From Salvator merianae (Eukaryota > Chordata > Lepidosauria > Squamata > Teiidae): DNA of 64,000 nucleotides. Each line of letters starts with the position of its first letter. Within the stretch, counting starts at the first letter, position 1. Both the position numbers and the translations under genes were made by a program. The stretch lies in the NCBI GenBank assembly GCA_003586115.2, contig QVOM02000034.1:135329598-135393597 (forward strand). Reading direction: 5' to 3'. Shown piece after piece: positions 24,590-35,039 of this stretch. Below the pieces are notes generated by a model. That model was given only the letters and a program-made list of their open reading frames with translations. It did not search any database and was not told the DNA's origin.

Positions 24590-25620
24590 GTAAATGTAGG
24601 ATCCTTTGAATTCAAAACCAGAACTTCATGTTTTCAAATGATTTTTGTAATGTGATATTTACATACTTCAAATCTGCGACCTTCACTGTCCATAATGTGA
24701 AGAAATAATTAATTCACTGTTTTTGGGTGCAGGCATATTGTGAAACATAAAAAGGAAGCATGGATCTGTATGATTTTGTGAAGGATCTTTCCAAAGTTCC
24801 CACAAAAACACAAATCTTATTCCTGGGTGCATTGTTTCATTAGGATTCATACCTCCAATTTAGGTTTTTGTACCATAAAGTAAACCTGTGATGCTGAGTT
24901 TTTGCAATATTGTGAAGACACAAATGCTTGCATCTCTGATTTCTTCATTTCAGTTTGTGTAATTTGGTAATGACTTTGAGAGAACTTTTTTTTAAAAAAA
25001 ACAAAAACTTGGATCTGCATGCTTGCCCGTAGTATTCTCATGCAGTACAGGATCCACAGCTTCTATCTTTCACTCTCTGAACAGAAATGAGATTATTACA
25101 GTCATTTTAGGAAAAATCCTTACCATATTCATATGGATCCTGGAGGATCTATCTGTGGGGCCACATTTTTTTATACCATGGTGTTCTTGTAAAATCTGGA
25201 ATTTCTTTTTCAATGGTTCCCTCTGAAGCCAGAAGTAAGATGTTTGCTTTTGTGGTGATTTGGAGGAAATCTCATATGAAAATCATAGCCATGAACTACT
25301 GAGCCTCAAATTCACATTTTTGCATCATGGCACTTTCCTGTAGGGTGAGACTGGACTGAGGATTGTGTTTTTGTCGCATGTTTGGGAAGAACTCATGTAA
25401 AAATCATACAGATTCATGAAAGTCAGTGTTTGGATCTACATTTTTGGATTAAGAATTTGGAGATCTGTGACTTGTTGTATGTCAATCCAGAGACAAAAGT
25501 GATCTATCAACTGATATCAGTTTGGGAAAGATTGTATTTTTTTAAAAAGCAAAATCATAAGAATCTATTTCTGAATTCAAAGGATCATTCAGCTTTTACT
25601 CAGATCCATATAGTGTTAAG
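24590..25620. repeat. Possible degenerate 'ggatct' repeat region
   Basis: The words ggatctgtatg, ggatctgcatg, ggatcctggaggatct, tggatctac and gagatctgtga recur at irregular spacing across about 1 kb of AT-rich sequence. The spacing is irregular, so I cannot define a unit. This could be a very decayed array or chance. Confidence 0.3.
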
Positions 25621-25835
25621 TTCTAGGCACTTATAGTAATAAAGTACTATATTAAACAAAAAATTGAAGTAAATAATGACAAGAAAAGAGCTCTGTGCAT
25701 AAGTGGGACTTTTAAACATAAAGAGGTGCAGTTTACTGCTGAAGTTATTGGCAGAGCCACTATAAGGCTGGCAGGGGAAAAGGAATTCGGTCCCTTCTAC
25801 TCCCTTTAGAGTTTTTCTACTTTATTTGCATCCAG

Positions 25836-26500
25836 CCAATCCGCGGCTAGAAGAGGGAGGCTGCTACTTAGCAGAAGAGGGCGTGTGTGCGCGTGCACAT
25901 CTGTGTCGATGGGCGATTGAGTAAGCCTGGCCGAGTTTCTCCTTAGCGGCCGTCCGCTCTCTGTCCATGTCTGCCTAAGGCTGGGAGACCGGCCGGCCGG
26001 CGGCTCGGTGATCTATTGCTCCTGCCTATCTCTCTGGGATGCCTCCCGCCGATGCCGCCGCCGGCGGGGCTCAGAGAAGCGGCGGACGGACGGACGGGAC
26101 GGCAGAGCCCCGGCCAGGTTGTGGAGGGGAACGAAGGGGCAACGTAGCAAGCCGATCTCCAGAGGAGGTCTCGGCATGGCGTTAGGACGGGCTTGCGCCC
26201 AGTGACCAAAAAAAGGGGCGGGCCCGCTGGGGCAAGCAGGGCGAGATAGTTCGAGGGGGCTTGGTCTAGGTCGGCGAGTGGACAGATGGAGCCCGGGGCT
26301 CCCTTAGCGCGGCCGGCCGTGGAAGGGACAGAGTCCTGCTTGGAGCGCCTCAAGAATTCGCTGCCGGGACCCGCTGACCTGGCTGGCGCAGCCAGCACGT
26401 TGGAAAGGATCCTGAGAGAGTCGGTGTGTCAGCTGCAGGGATGGCTGCGTGTCTACGGTAAGGAAGGCGATCCCGTCCCATCCCTGCTGCCCTTCGCACA
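25836..26500 (+). promoter_or_regulatory. CpG-island promoter of the unidentified gene
   Basis: A sharp change from AT-rich to GC- and CpG-rich DNA begins near 25840 and ends soon after the first exon. A CCAAT box is at 25836-25840 (gccaatccgcgg) and a GC-box (ggggcgggc) at about 26214. No TATA box is seen at a sensible distance, as is usual for CpG-island promoters. The 5' leader contains a 9-codon upstream reading frame at 26176-26205 that could modulate translation; the transcription start cannot be fixed from sequence alone. Confidence 0.75.
26286..26457 (+). CDS. First coding exon of an unidentified gene
   Basis: This exon encodes 57 residues plus one base of a split codon, starting MEPGAPLARPAVEG and ending CQLQGWLRVY. 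It lies inside the CpG island. An in-frame stop at 26247 precedes the ATG, so this is the first in-frame start, though its Kozak context is only fair (C at -3, G at +4). The exon ends at a strong donor, CTACG|GTAAGG. The N-terminal 14 residues are Ala/Pro/Gly-rich. The remainder has amphipathic-helix spacing, with the related phrases LERLKNSL and LERILRESV, suggesting a helical protein N-terminus. No signal peptide, membrane segment or catalytic motif is visible. I do not recognise the family and give no function. The frame stays open past the donor to 26780 by read-through into the intron, which I do not regard as coding. Confidence 0.7.
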
Positions 26501-26643
26501 CCCCTCTGCCTCTTCTCATCGTCGGTCCCCTCTTTTTCCACACACCCCTGCTTCCATCTCCTGTCTGCATTTCCCTCCCCTCCAACATGCCTTGCCTATT
26601 CTTTTATTCACTCATCTTCATTCCTTCTTTCCTTCCTTCCCAG
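26458..26643 (+). other. Intron 1 (candidate), 186 nt
   Basis: It starts GTAAGG and ends in a long pyrimidine tract (ttctttccttccttcccag). It is short for a reptile first intron but compatible with splicing. The frame remains open through it, so retention would lengthen the protein without an immediate stop. Confidence 0.5.
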
Positions 26644-26687
26644 CCTCCCGCCAAGAGATCAAACGCGTTCCTCCTCGATTGATGGAG
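26644..26687 (+). CDS. Candidate second coding exon, 44 nt
   Basis: A pyrimidine-rich acceptor is followed by 44 nt ending GATGGAG|GTATGT, a consensus donor. Two bases complete the codon split by exon 1 (Ala), and 14 further codons read SRQEIKRVPPRLME, leaving phase 0. Fit of the phase, acceptor and donor supports it. Its small size and the lack of a recognised homologue keep confidence moderate. It is basic, unlike the preceding helical stretch. Confidence 0.5.
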
Positions 26688-27666
26688 GTATGTGCATGTA
26701 GGTGTGCAAAACCTCCCATACCGCACCTTGCTGTATTTCCCTGTCCTTCAATATACGGCGCTTGCGTCTTTATTTCCTGAGTCTAGATTATCATCAGGTA
26801 TACTGACTTCTCCCTGTTTCTGCTGAAACCAGTTGTTGATGTCCTTTAAAATGCAAAGGGTTGCCCTTTCTGTAGGGGGAAAACCTTCACTCGGTTTCAT
26901 GCCACATGAGTTCAGGGTGTGACCATACCTAATGCATGGATCTGAGAGAGAAGCTCCCCTGATGAAATATATCTAGAATACATTGACCTTTTCCATTGTC
27001 CCACATTTCTTCCCCATTCTCAAGTCCTAAAATGAAGCCATCTATTCCTCTTTAGAAGCTTGTGCTACATTTAGAGGTTTAATCAAGGTGAGATGTTGTA
27101 TTTACTTTTGGGTCACATGTGAATCTCTTTCTTGCTGTTGAAAATTGCCTTCCTTAACATTCTTGAGAGAAACACCAACATTGGTGTGCACACAATATTC
27201 TGACAGGTGCCAACCCACTCTATTGAAGCTGTTCCTTGATAGCTCTCTGCTGTTGTCTAGCTCAAGGTTTCCTCTGCATCCAGGTTGTTCTTATGTGCTT
27301 TCTTATTACTAATGCTCAAGCAGAGGTAGTAGCAGTGATGATTCTTCTATTTTGCATTGCATGAATGGACCAAATAGTGACCTTCACCTTTTTTGGCAAC
27401 AGTGAAATATTTTCTCATGGTGGGTAATTGTATAGTTTAGTTTGGGACATCTGTTCTGTACTACTGACTCCTGCATTGTGAATCTTCCTCTGAAAGATAC
27501 CAGAATAGGCATGTCTTCTTCCACCCCAGATTTTCCAAAGCTTTTAATGCAGTTAGATGTACTTCTGTCTTTGTAACCATGAAAATTTCCTCTTTTGAGT
27601 GATGGCTCTGACTATTTGCAGCTGTACTGCTATACAAATTGGTCATTTAAGAGATTTTCCTGATTT

Positions 27667-27687
27667 TGTGTGCGTGCGTGTGTGTGC

Positions 27688-27733
<46 letters not shown>
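27667..27733. repeat. (TG)n(AG)n compound microsatellite
   Basis: TG/CG-interrupted dinucleotides run directly into about 17 AG units. Confidence 0.97.
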
Positions 27734-27735
<2 letters not shown>

Positions 27736-27969
27736 CAAATCTACCTCCTGACACAACTTCTTCCCAGTTTCCTCTCCATTTAAAAACAGTAGCTTAGGTC
27801 AGAATGCTGTTTGGAGTTGTTTCCCAAAGAGATTAGGTTTCAGAATGTGCTATTTGTTTACAGTCCTGTTGTCAAATCTCAGAATAATTATTCCAGCAGA
27901 CTCAGCATGTTTGGGTTCACTTTGAATTTGCAACCACAATTGTACAGTTATTGTATATAGAATGTGACT

Positions 27970-28078
27970 AACAGTTAATAGTGCAATCCTATTAATGTTC
28001 ACTAAAACAAAGTTCCTCTAAGTTCAGTGGGCTGATTTCTAAGTATGAATGCTGTGTAGAGTTGCAGCCTGCATTGCT
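27970..28078. repeat. Dispersed reptile repeat, short copy
   Basis: 'tagtgcaatcctatta' ... 'gtgggctgatttctaagta' resembles the repeat at 20050-20145 in inverted arrangement. Identification rests on recall of a common lizard interspersed repeat. Confidence 0.4.
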
Positions 28079-28867
28079 GTTCATTATTTTTAAATGTGTG
28101 TTTTTAAAGTCTAATTGATACAGACATGCTGACAGGGAACATTACCCTGTGTTCATTCAACTTAAGAAAAAAAATGTCAAGATGTTGATAATTATTAGCA
28201 AGCTGCCCTTTGTGCTATTTAGAAACAAGACAACTAGAGCATGCACAATTGAAATACCCCAGAATGCAGAAAATGCAAAACTGTGGAGTGCTCATGTTTT
28301 GTAATATGTACTTAGTCTTTTGTGTTTGCAAGAAGTTGAGAAGGTACAGAATGTGAGTAAAATTTCATTTTCTTCCCTTTCTAGTTGGATTTTGGATTAC
28401 TATTAATGAGTTGCTGGAGGCTTAGAGGATATTTTCATCTTGTGGTTTTGTGCTTGATGACTTGTATTCAACTGGCATCCTTATTTATAGTAAAGGTTGA
28501 TGAGAGCCTGGAAAAAGGATGTTAAATTCTTTAGTGATCTGGCTGATGTACAAGACACAGTGTTATTTCCTATTTCTTTCTCAACCCTCCCTGGTATGTA
28601 ACCTCCTAAAATAAATCTGTATGGGCCTGCCTTGCCTATTCCCACACTCAGATTGTGTTTGGCTTTTTTTGATACAGTGTATGCTGCGTTATAGGAATGT
28701 ATTCTGAGCTGATCTTAAAATCAGTAAATGAAGATAGAAAATAAGGTTTTGATTTGTGTGTAAATTGATCTTCCTATTTTATTCAAAATACCTCCTTCTA
28801 AATATCATCTCGTATAATCTTTTTTGTTCTGAGCCCCTTGGCTTCTCAGGAAGCACTGACCTATCGT

Positions 28868-29268
28868 GGGGCGCTTTTGCACTTGTCACATTAGAACAGA
28901 ATAACTGTCCTGTTCTAATGTGGAATGGAAACCATGCAGCACAGACACTATCTGCCCTGCAGGGCCCTAGACAGGAATACCAACAGGATACCAGCAGTAC
29001 AAATGCTGGTATCCTGCTCCTGATCTTCCCCATGACAGCAGCAGGAAAGTGTCCAACTGCTGCCATGACGACCGACAGCAAATGCATTTGCACCTGGAAG
29101 TGGATAGCTGCTCCCAGTCAAGTTGTGGAGCACAATTTAGTGCTCCACAGCTAGCCATGACTGGGAGCAGCTGGAGTCTGCCCCTGATTGTATGGGCCTC
29201 CACAGACTGTGGAGGCACTTGGCTAGTGAGCATCCCTGGCACTCACTAGCTTAAAGTGCAAATAGGCC
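28868..29268. mobile_element. Harbinger-like MITE (family A)
   Basis: About 401 bp from gggcgcttttgcactt to aaagtgcaaataggcc. Inside the left end is a hairpin made of 'cattagaacaga' and 'tgttctaatgtg'. A second hairpin, gtggagcacaatttagtgct closing on itself, lies at about 29124-29150. Confidence 0.75.
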
Positions 29269-29839
29269 TGTATTTTTTTTTAAGTCAGTTAGTTTGCTAA
29301 TACATATATTTTGTTGAGTATTTAAATATTGTTGGACATCTTGCTACAGCTATACCTAGCATGGCAGCTGATGCCAAGTTGGCCAGGAGAGTGAAGAAGA
29401 TGAAATAGGTAAACTGGTAAATTTTATTGAACTAGGTTCTGCTGCTATCAGATATGGTATGATAGTGTTAATATGTGCTATAGACAAACTATCAACATCT
29501 TTGAACAGTGCCCATTACTACAGCAGGCTAAATTTACTTGATTCCATAAAACTGAAAGTCCACTATTGACTTTTGTAGCAAATAATTAAGGTATTATATC
29601 CAGTGACTTCATTAAATTAAGGAATGCCTTCTGAAATGTTTGGGACAAAATTGCATTAGCTATGGTTCATCAGTGTTGGCCATTTCAAATATTTTTCTTT
29701 AAGTGAGAGAGTCCTGTTGATAGCTATAAGAAAAAGTAATGGTGATGTTATTGAGAAGTAAGGCAAATTCTTTGTAGAAACAGTGTCCATGTGCTTATTC
29801 ATATTGCTTTAGAGGGTTTTTTTTTTAACACCACAGTGA

Positions 29840-29876
29840 AGGGTAGTATATAAATCCTGTAATAAATAAATTGTCT
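29840..29876 (+). repeat. LINE 3'-terminal tail fragment
   Basis: 'gggtagtatataaatcctg' followed by 'aataaataaa' resembles the 3' end of CR1/L2-type LINEs, where a 'ggtatataaat' motif precedes the tail. Confidence 0.4.
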
Positions 29877-29894
29877 GAGGACAGGACAAACATT

Positions 29895-30027
29895 GGCCCT
29901 TTCTGCTCTGGGCCTTATTCTGGATTATAGATTATTCTGGATTCCAGAATAGGAGCCTGCATTCGCATGCCATTACAGATTACCATTCTAGAATATAATC
30001 CAGAATAAGACCTAGTGCACAAAGGGC
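29895..30027. mobile_element. Foldback MITE (family B)
   Basis: Ends ggccctttctgctct and gtgcacaaagggc are inverted. Inside, 'ccttattctggattata' pairs with 'tataatccagaataag'. ATT flanks both sides if the element is taken as ggccc...gggct. It has no coding capacity. Confidence 0.7.
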
Positions 30028-30452
30028 TATTGTTCCAATCTCTCGAGCTTGCCTAGATATACACATTCCTCTGTCTCCCTAAAGAGGTTGGTTGTCCCAG
30101 CTGATAACTACATCAGAAGAACTTAATATCTGTTCAGATTCACACATTTCATCAGTGAAAAGAATTCCGCACTTTCCCTTCTGAAACATGGGGAAGGATA
30201 GGAGTGCTGCTCTATTGCAAAAGCACAAAGCTGCTGTCTTCTGGGGGTAAACCAAGCTGTTCTTAACAACCAAGTACACCCAGTCATTTCAGTCTATCTC
30301 TTCCCCTGCACCTCTGCTGCTACTACCTTTTTACTTTTTACTTTAATGCCTGTTGCTGTGAGGCAGAGAACAGAAGAGAGAGAGCTGAGAGGGATTGAGT
30401 CAGCCCGCCTTACGTGTCTGTTGTAGTCTTGCACTCTTATTCCTTCCTCCCA

Positions 30453-30530
30453 GGTCCTTTTTGCACTAGGCCTGCTCTCAGGATATATCCCGGAATAGGG
30501 GCTTGCTATCTGCTAATGCAGACCTGACTT
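30453..30530. mobile_element. Truncated family B foldback
   Basis: 'gtcctttttgcactaggcc', then 'ggatatatcccggaatagg', matches the left half of the family B copies at 30678 and 62363. The right half is missing. Confidence 0.55.
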
Positions 30531-30677
30531 CTGCATCTTTGGAGGCTCTGATGACTTGAGCTTGGGTGGCAAGAGAAGTTTGTTCGGTTAGGGAACTAAG
30601 CCATGCCTGGGCCACCCCACAGCTATATGAGGCGATCTTCCAAGGGAAATTGAATCAGCCTGTCTCTCCCAGTCACT

Positions 30678-30857
30678 GACCCTTTCTGCACTTGGCCTTA
30701 TTGTGGATTATATCTGAGAATAGGGACCTGCCATCTGCATGCTAGTGCAGACTGTGGTAGGCTCTGGGCAAGACCTTTCATAGTTTGCACTAGCATGTGG
30801 ATAGCAGGTCCCTATTCTGGGATATAATCTGCAATAAGGCCAAGTGCAGAAAGGGCC
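30678..30857. mobile_element. Foldback MITE, complete copy (family B)
   Basis: A 180-bp near-perfect inverted repeat: gaccctttctgcacttggcc at the left and its complement ggccaagtgcagaaaggg at the right. It is flanked by ACT on both sides (30675-30677 and 30858-30860). The 3-bp duplication would fit a Harbinger-type integration, although ACT is not the canonical TWA. Confidence 0.8.
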
Positions 30858-31084
30858 ACTATTGCTCTCAACCTGGCCAGGTAATCAGTGTTGAGAAGGA
30901 AGTGACTGCCTTTCACTGTTCTCGTATAATTTGAGGGGAGTGGATCTATCATGAAAGGCACCCTGGGTATCCAGGACTGCCACATGCCTGTCTAATGCAC
31001 TCCTTCCAAAGAAGGTGTTTTGAGACTACTTTAAACAGGCTTGATGATCAGTGTGGTTAATTGCCCTTTGAAACAAGATACAGG

Positions 31085-31551
31085 TTTATCCCAGCAGGTG
31101 TTAGCATGACTCAGAACTGATCTAATTAGTCTCTATATGAAACTGATGAGGTGTTGGAGGATATGGAGCATGATGTAGATGACATCCATCTTTGCTTCTT
31201 TGTTACATGCTGTATTCCAACTCAAGTGCAAGTTCTGGACCATTGCCTGGACACAACTTTTGGATGAAGAAACTGAATCCTGAACAGAGAGAGGCTCTGT
31301 GGGTGGTCAACAGATTGCCTGGTGCTCCTTGAATCACCATCCTTGCTAGACGCCCTTTGCTGGATTGGAACATGTTTGGAGACATTCTGGGACAAAGATA
31401 ACCTGGCCACCATGATCCATGCATTAGTAACTTCTAGTCTGGATTACTGTTAAGAAATTCTTTTGTAGGGTGTTAATCTTATGGTTGATGTTGCTCCAGA
31501 TTCCAGCTTCTGCAAAATGTGGTTGCTAGACTGCTTACTGGAACTACCTAC
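31085..31551 (+). mobile_element. CR1/L2-type LINE fragment, interrupted
   Basis: The + strand holds disrupted coding sequence of the region after the reverse transcriptase: HALVTSSLDYC near 31420, then a 'LQ..V..LL' pattern, as in CR1/L2 proteins where 'SLDYCN' precedes 'LQLVQNAAARLL'. It stops at 31551, where a minus-strand L1 begins, and appears to resume near 32705. Confidence 0.65.
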
Positions 31552-32236
31552 TTTTTAAAACAAACTTTACTAAGGTTTACAGAGCAGACAACCAAAGAAA
31601 CATAAAGATACATTTGTTTTCTTTTTCTTTTTAAAATGTAACAACACTTAATACATAAACTAAAAATAACAATGTATTCTGATTTTGCCTTTGATGATTG
31701 CATGTAAAATCACATTTAGATTGTTACAGTAATCCCACTTCTTTTGTCAATTCCCAATGTATTAATCTTCAAACCTTACTATTAAGATATTTTATTTTTG
31801 CAGAGAAAGTCAATAAGGGATTCCCAATTCCTAGAAAAAAGAAACTAATGATTTTTCGCTAATCAAACATGTCAGCTTGTCCATTTCAGCTAAATCTAAC
31901 GATTTAATTAACCACTCTTCCATGGTGAGTGATGCTGCATTTTTCCTTTCTTTTCAGTTTTGCATTTTTCAGTTTTATCATTGTGGGTATATATTGGAGA
32001 GTTCTTCCGCAATTCTTTTAAAGTTCTGATTTTGGTTATATCTTCATCTTTAAAATCCTTTGTATCAATCTATGCAGTTTTATCCAAAGCTTTTTTGCTG
32101 TCTCACATATCTGCCACATATGATTGAAAAATTCCTTGAAGTTTTCCACGTTTCCAGCACACATCAGGAAGATCTTTATATATTTTAGCTGGCTTTTCTG
32201 GTCACCAGTGGTGATCATGCGAGGTTCTTTCCACAC
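31552..32236 (-). mobile_element. L1 LINE 3' end, minus strand, inserted in a CR1/L2 copy
   Basis: The minus-strand translation of 32036-32236 includes FNHMWQICETAKKLW, the L1 ORF2 C-terminal HMWWxC...FW motif with one change. Further along, EEWLIKSLDLAEMDKLTCL matches the L1 tail before its stop. Multiple stops follow. It is a 5'-truncated relic. Confidence 0.8.
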
Positions 32237-32700
32237 AGGACTCTATCCCAAGATAGGAATGGGTCTAGATGCCTCCCTTCCATACGCTAGTGCAAATCAC
32301 AGGAAGGCCCACTCCCTTCTAGTACACTCTATTTTTTCAGGGCAAAGCATAGACCCAAGTGGTGCCTTAGTCAGGTTTACCGGTAGATTTCGACACTGAG
32401 GTCCACCAGCATGCTAGGGGTGATAAACTGGACCATGGAGGTGTGTAGATGGCACGCCTTCATGGCCCCGGCTTACCATGGGGGATGCATTTCAGCAGTG
32501 GAACAGAGCATGCCAGAGTACTTGGAGCATTTGGAGGGCCCTTGCACCAGCTCTGAAGCTGATGTGGGCTTCAAAGCCCGCACAGGGGCTTCCATGGGAT
32601 GATGGCTATGTCCTGCTCCAGAAGCAACCCATCCCAACTTGGGTTTGGTTACTAATCTCTGGATGGGGTGATCCACCCGTCCTGGGGTAAAGGCTGTAAG
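32237..32700. other. Unidentified repeat-like insert
   Basis: A GC-richer block lies between the L1 and the resumed CR1/L2 segment. The left part 'tccacacaggactctatccc' and the interior do not match L1 or CR1. It may be another non-autonomous element, with no clear ends found. Confidence 0.3.
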
Positions 32701-32704
32701 TGCA

Positions 32705-32810
32705 AATATGGTGTGACATCCTTGCTTTGCTCGAGCAATTGTATTAGCTGTTTATTTACTCCCAGTCAAGTTTAACCATTTGTTGCTTTATTTTTAAAGC
32801 TACATCTGTT
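32705..32810 (+). mobile_element. CR1/L2-type LINE fragment, continuation
   Basis: 'gagcaattgtattagctgtt' with the following bases gives an EQLYWLFIYSQ-like phrase. This corresponds to the 'LHWLPV' region that follows the segment at 31085-31551 in CR1/L2 proteins. It supports a single LINE split by insertions. Confidence 0.5.
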
Positions 32811-35039
32811 GGGGAAAATAGTTATATGTTAAGATTTGCACAGCTGCTAAGAATACCATAAACCTAAGTTCTAATAACCCAAGTTCTTCCCTTTTTTTTT
32901 CTTGTATGATATTAACTGGGTTTGAAGGCAGAATAACATCTTCTAGATCTTTCATCCACGACAGCCTTCCCTGGCTCAACAAGTTCCTATGTTTTCAGTC
33001 CCTTAAATTTGATTCTTGCATTCATATCCTGCCTTTCCTTCATGGAAATCAAAGCAGTGCTCATGGTTTTCTCAACATTCCAGCAAGATTGGGGCCCTGA
33101 CACAAGCTGATCTTATTTACTGGCACTTAAGTGAGGGCTTCAGTTGTGGTCTCCTGGGTCATTATTTCATTGACTCTCTTGTTAGTTATTGCTGACAGTG
33201 AGCTTATAACACATTCTAAGTTTATATGAACTGATTTCTCCATTTATTTATGTAAAGTCCTTTGAACTGAGCATTGTATGGCAATCTTCTAGCTATTTTT
33301 GAAGAAGCTTTGTTTTCCAGTTTTTGAAAGGGTTAATGTAATATCTTGAGTTCAACCTTCTCAATGATATGCTTCTCAGTTACAAATGATAATTTATCCT
33401 GTTAGTAAATATCTACAGAGGCGTATATACATAATATAATAAAGAAAACCGGACTTTTAACAAAGCAGTTACCTGTTACATTAAGTATCTTCACATAGAC
33501 ACTAGTAAGTTAAACTAAAGGTTGGTGCTTTGGTGTTTATATATCTGAACATTTTATTAGTTTAAGGTCTGTGAAAAATACATTGTTTTTTGATTTTTCA
33601 AGCATGATTGAGCAATATATCTTGTAACCTAAAGGTACAAAGTCATTTGTTTTTATATCAGAACAAAATAGAAACAAAATGCTAGTTCCATTATTTAGCT
33701 AAAAAAGTAGATAATTCCCCCCTTTTTTCAGAACCTTATTTTGCTTTAAGTGGGAAGTAGACTGCAGTAAATATATTATCAGATTGCTTTACTGCTGTTG
33801 TTGCCTTACATTGACTGACCTGGATATGTTTTTGCTCATTGAATCAAATCAAAATAGTTCCACACTAGTGCACAACTAAATGTAGTTTGTAGCATATTAT
33901 GCGGGAGATATTTTTAGATCTGAGAAGCTTTTCATAGCTAACAAAGAATCATGCTAATCTAGCTAAGACAAATAGGAGCTGGTTGTTTGGCATTGTAGTC
34001 TGCGTTGCCCAGTAAACACTGGGAAGGGCTAATGTAACTTTTTACCATTAATTACTCTGGGGAGGAACTTATGTCTTGCCTGGGAAATGCTATGCACCAT
34101 TCTTCTTGCCATTACAGTCAAAGGAGCTATTAATATAGTAGCCACCCACAGTCTGTTTTCCCCCATGTGATCATATAGATGCAGATTGTGTATTTTAAAC
34201 TGCTGGAATTGAAGATAGTTAGCTCAAAAAATAGATTGGTTAGAGGAAACTGTTACTTAATTGGAAATAAATGGGGGGGGGGCTGCCATTTTTCAAGTCT
34301 GATTATTCTAGCACCTGGGATACTTTATGCTGCTCAGCATGAAACTGTGCAAGGAGATTTTTCAAAAGTAGTCTTGTTGCAGAGGCTTTACAGCTTGTAA
34401 CTGTAGGCAGTAGCCATAATGGACCATAAAATCAGGTGTTGTGATAGACCAGCAGGGTGGCAATTACACAGTTGTATTAGTAGAGCTTAATTGTGAGATG
34501 TGCTTTCAGTCATTTTTGAAGTCTTGGAATGGCTTCTGTAAGAGTCCAAATCATCTAAACATTTTGCTCATTCCTTCTTTTTGAACTTGATTTCTGTCAT
34601 TGATTACACAAATCTTCATAACGTGCGCTACAGCTTTCCTGATTAATGTGAGTGCATAATAGTTTATATATTAGCATACGATGTGACTGCCTTGAGGTTG
34701 AGCTGTTTTCAAGGGTGACAATAGATTTTTCATACTGTGCACAAAAAATAAGATTAAATTACTTTCTCAAGGAAAAACATTGAGTGTTATATGGTAGAAG
34801 ATCAATGGCTGTAGTAAGTGAATGTACAAATATCCTTGGGGCTGTCTAAGTTTAATTTGACTCAGAAGGAGCTAGTCTATAGTGCGGACAATGCACAAGA
34901 TACAAACAAGCTCCAGGCTTCCTTCTATGTTAAGCAGTCTTTTCACACAGATTTTGTGAAGCCTGAACGTAGTATTCTTCATGGACTTGTCATTGGAGGC
35001 CTCTGGTTACAGGATGCTCTTCCTCTCACGTGATTGTTT

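Noticed and set aside
25943..26398. 151-codon minus-strand open frame across the CpG island
   Set aside because: GC-rich antisense shadow of the promoter and first exon; Pro/Ala/Arg-rich with no motif.
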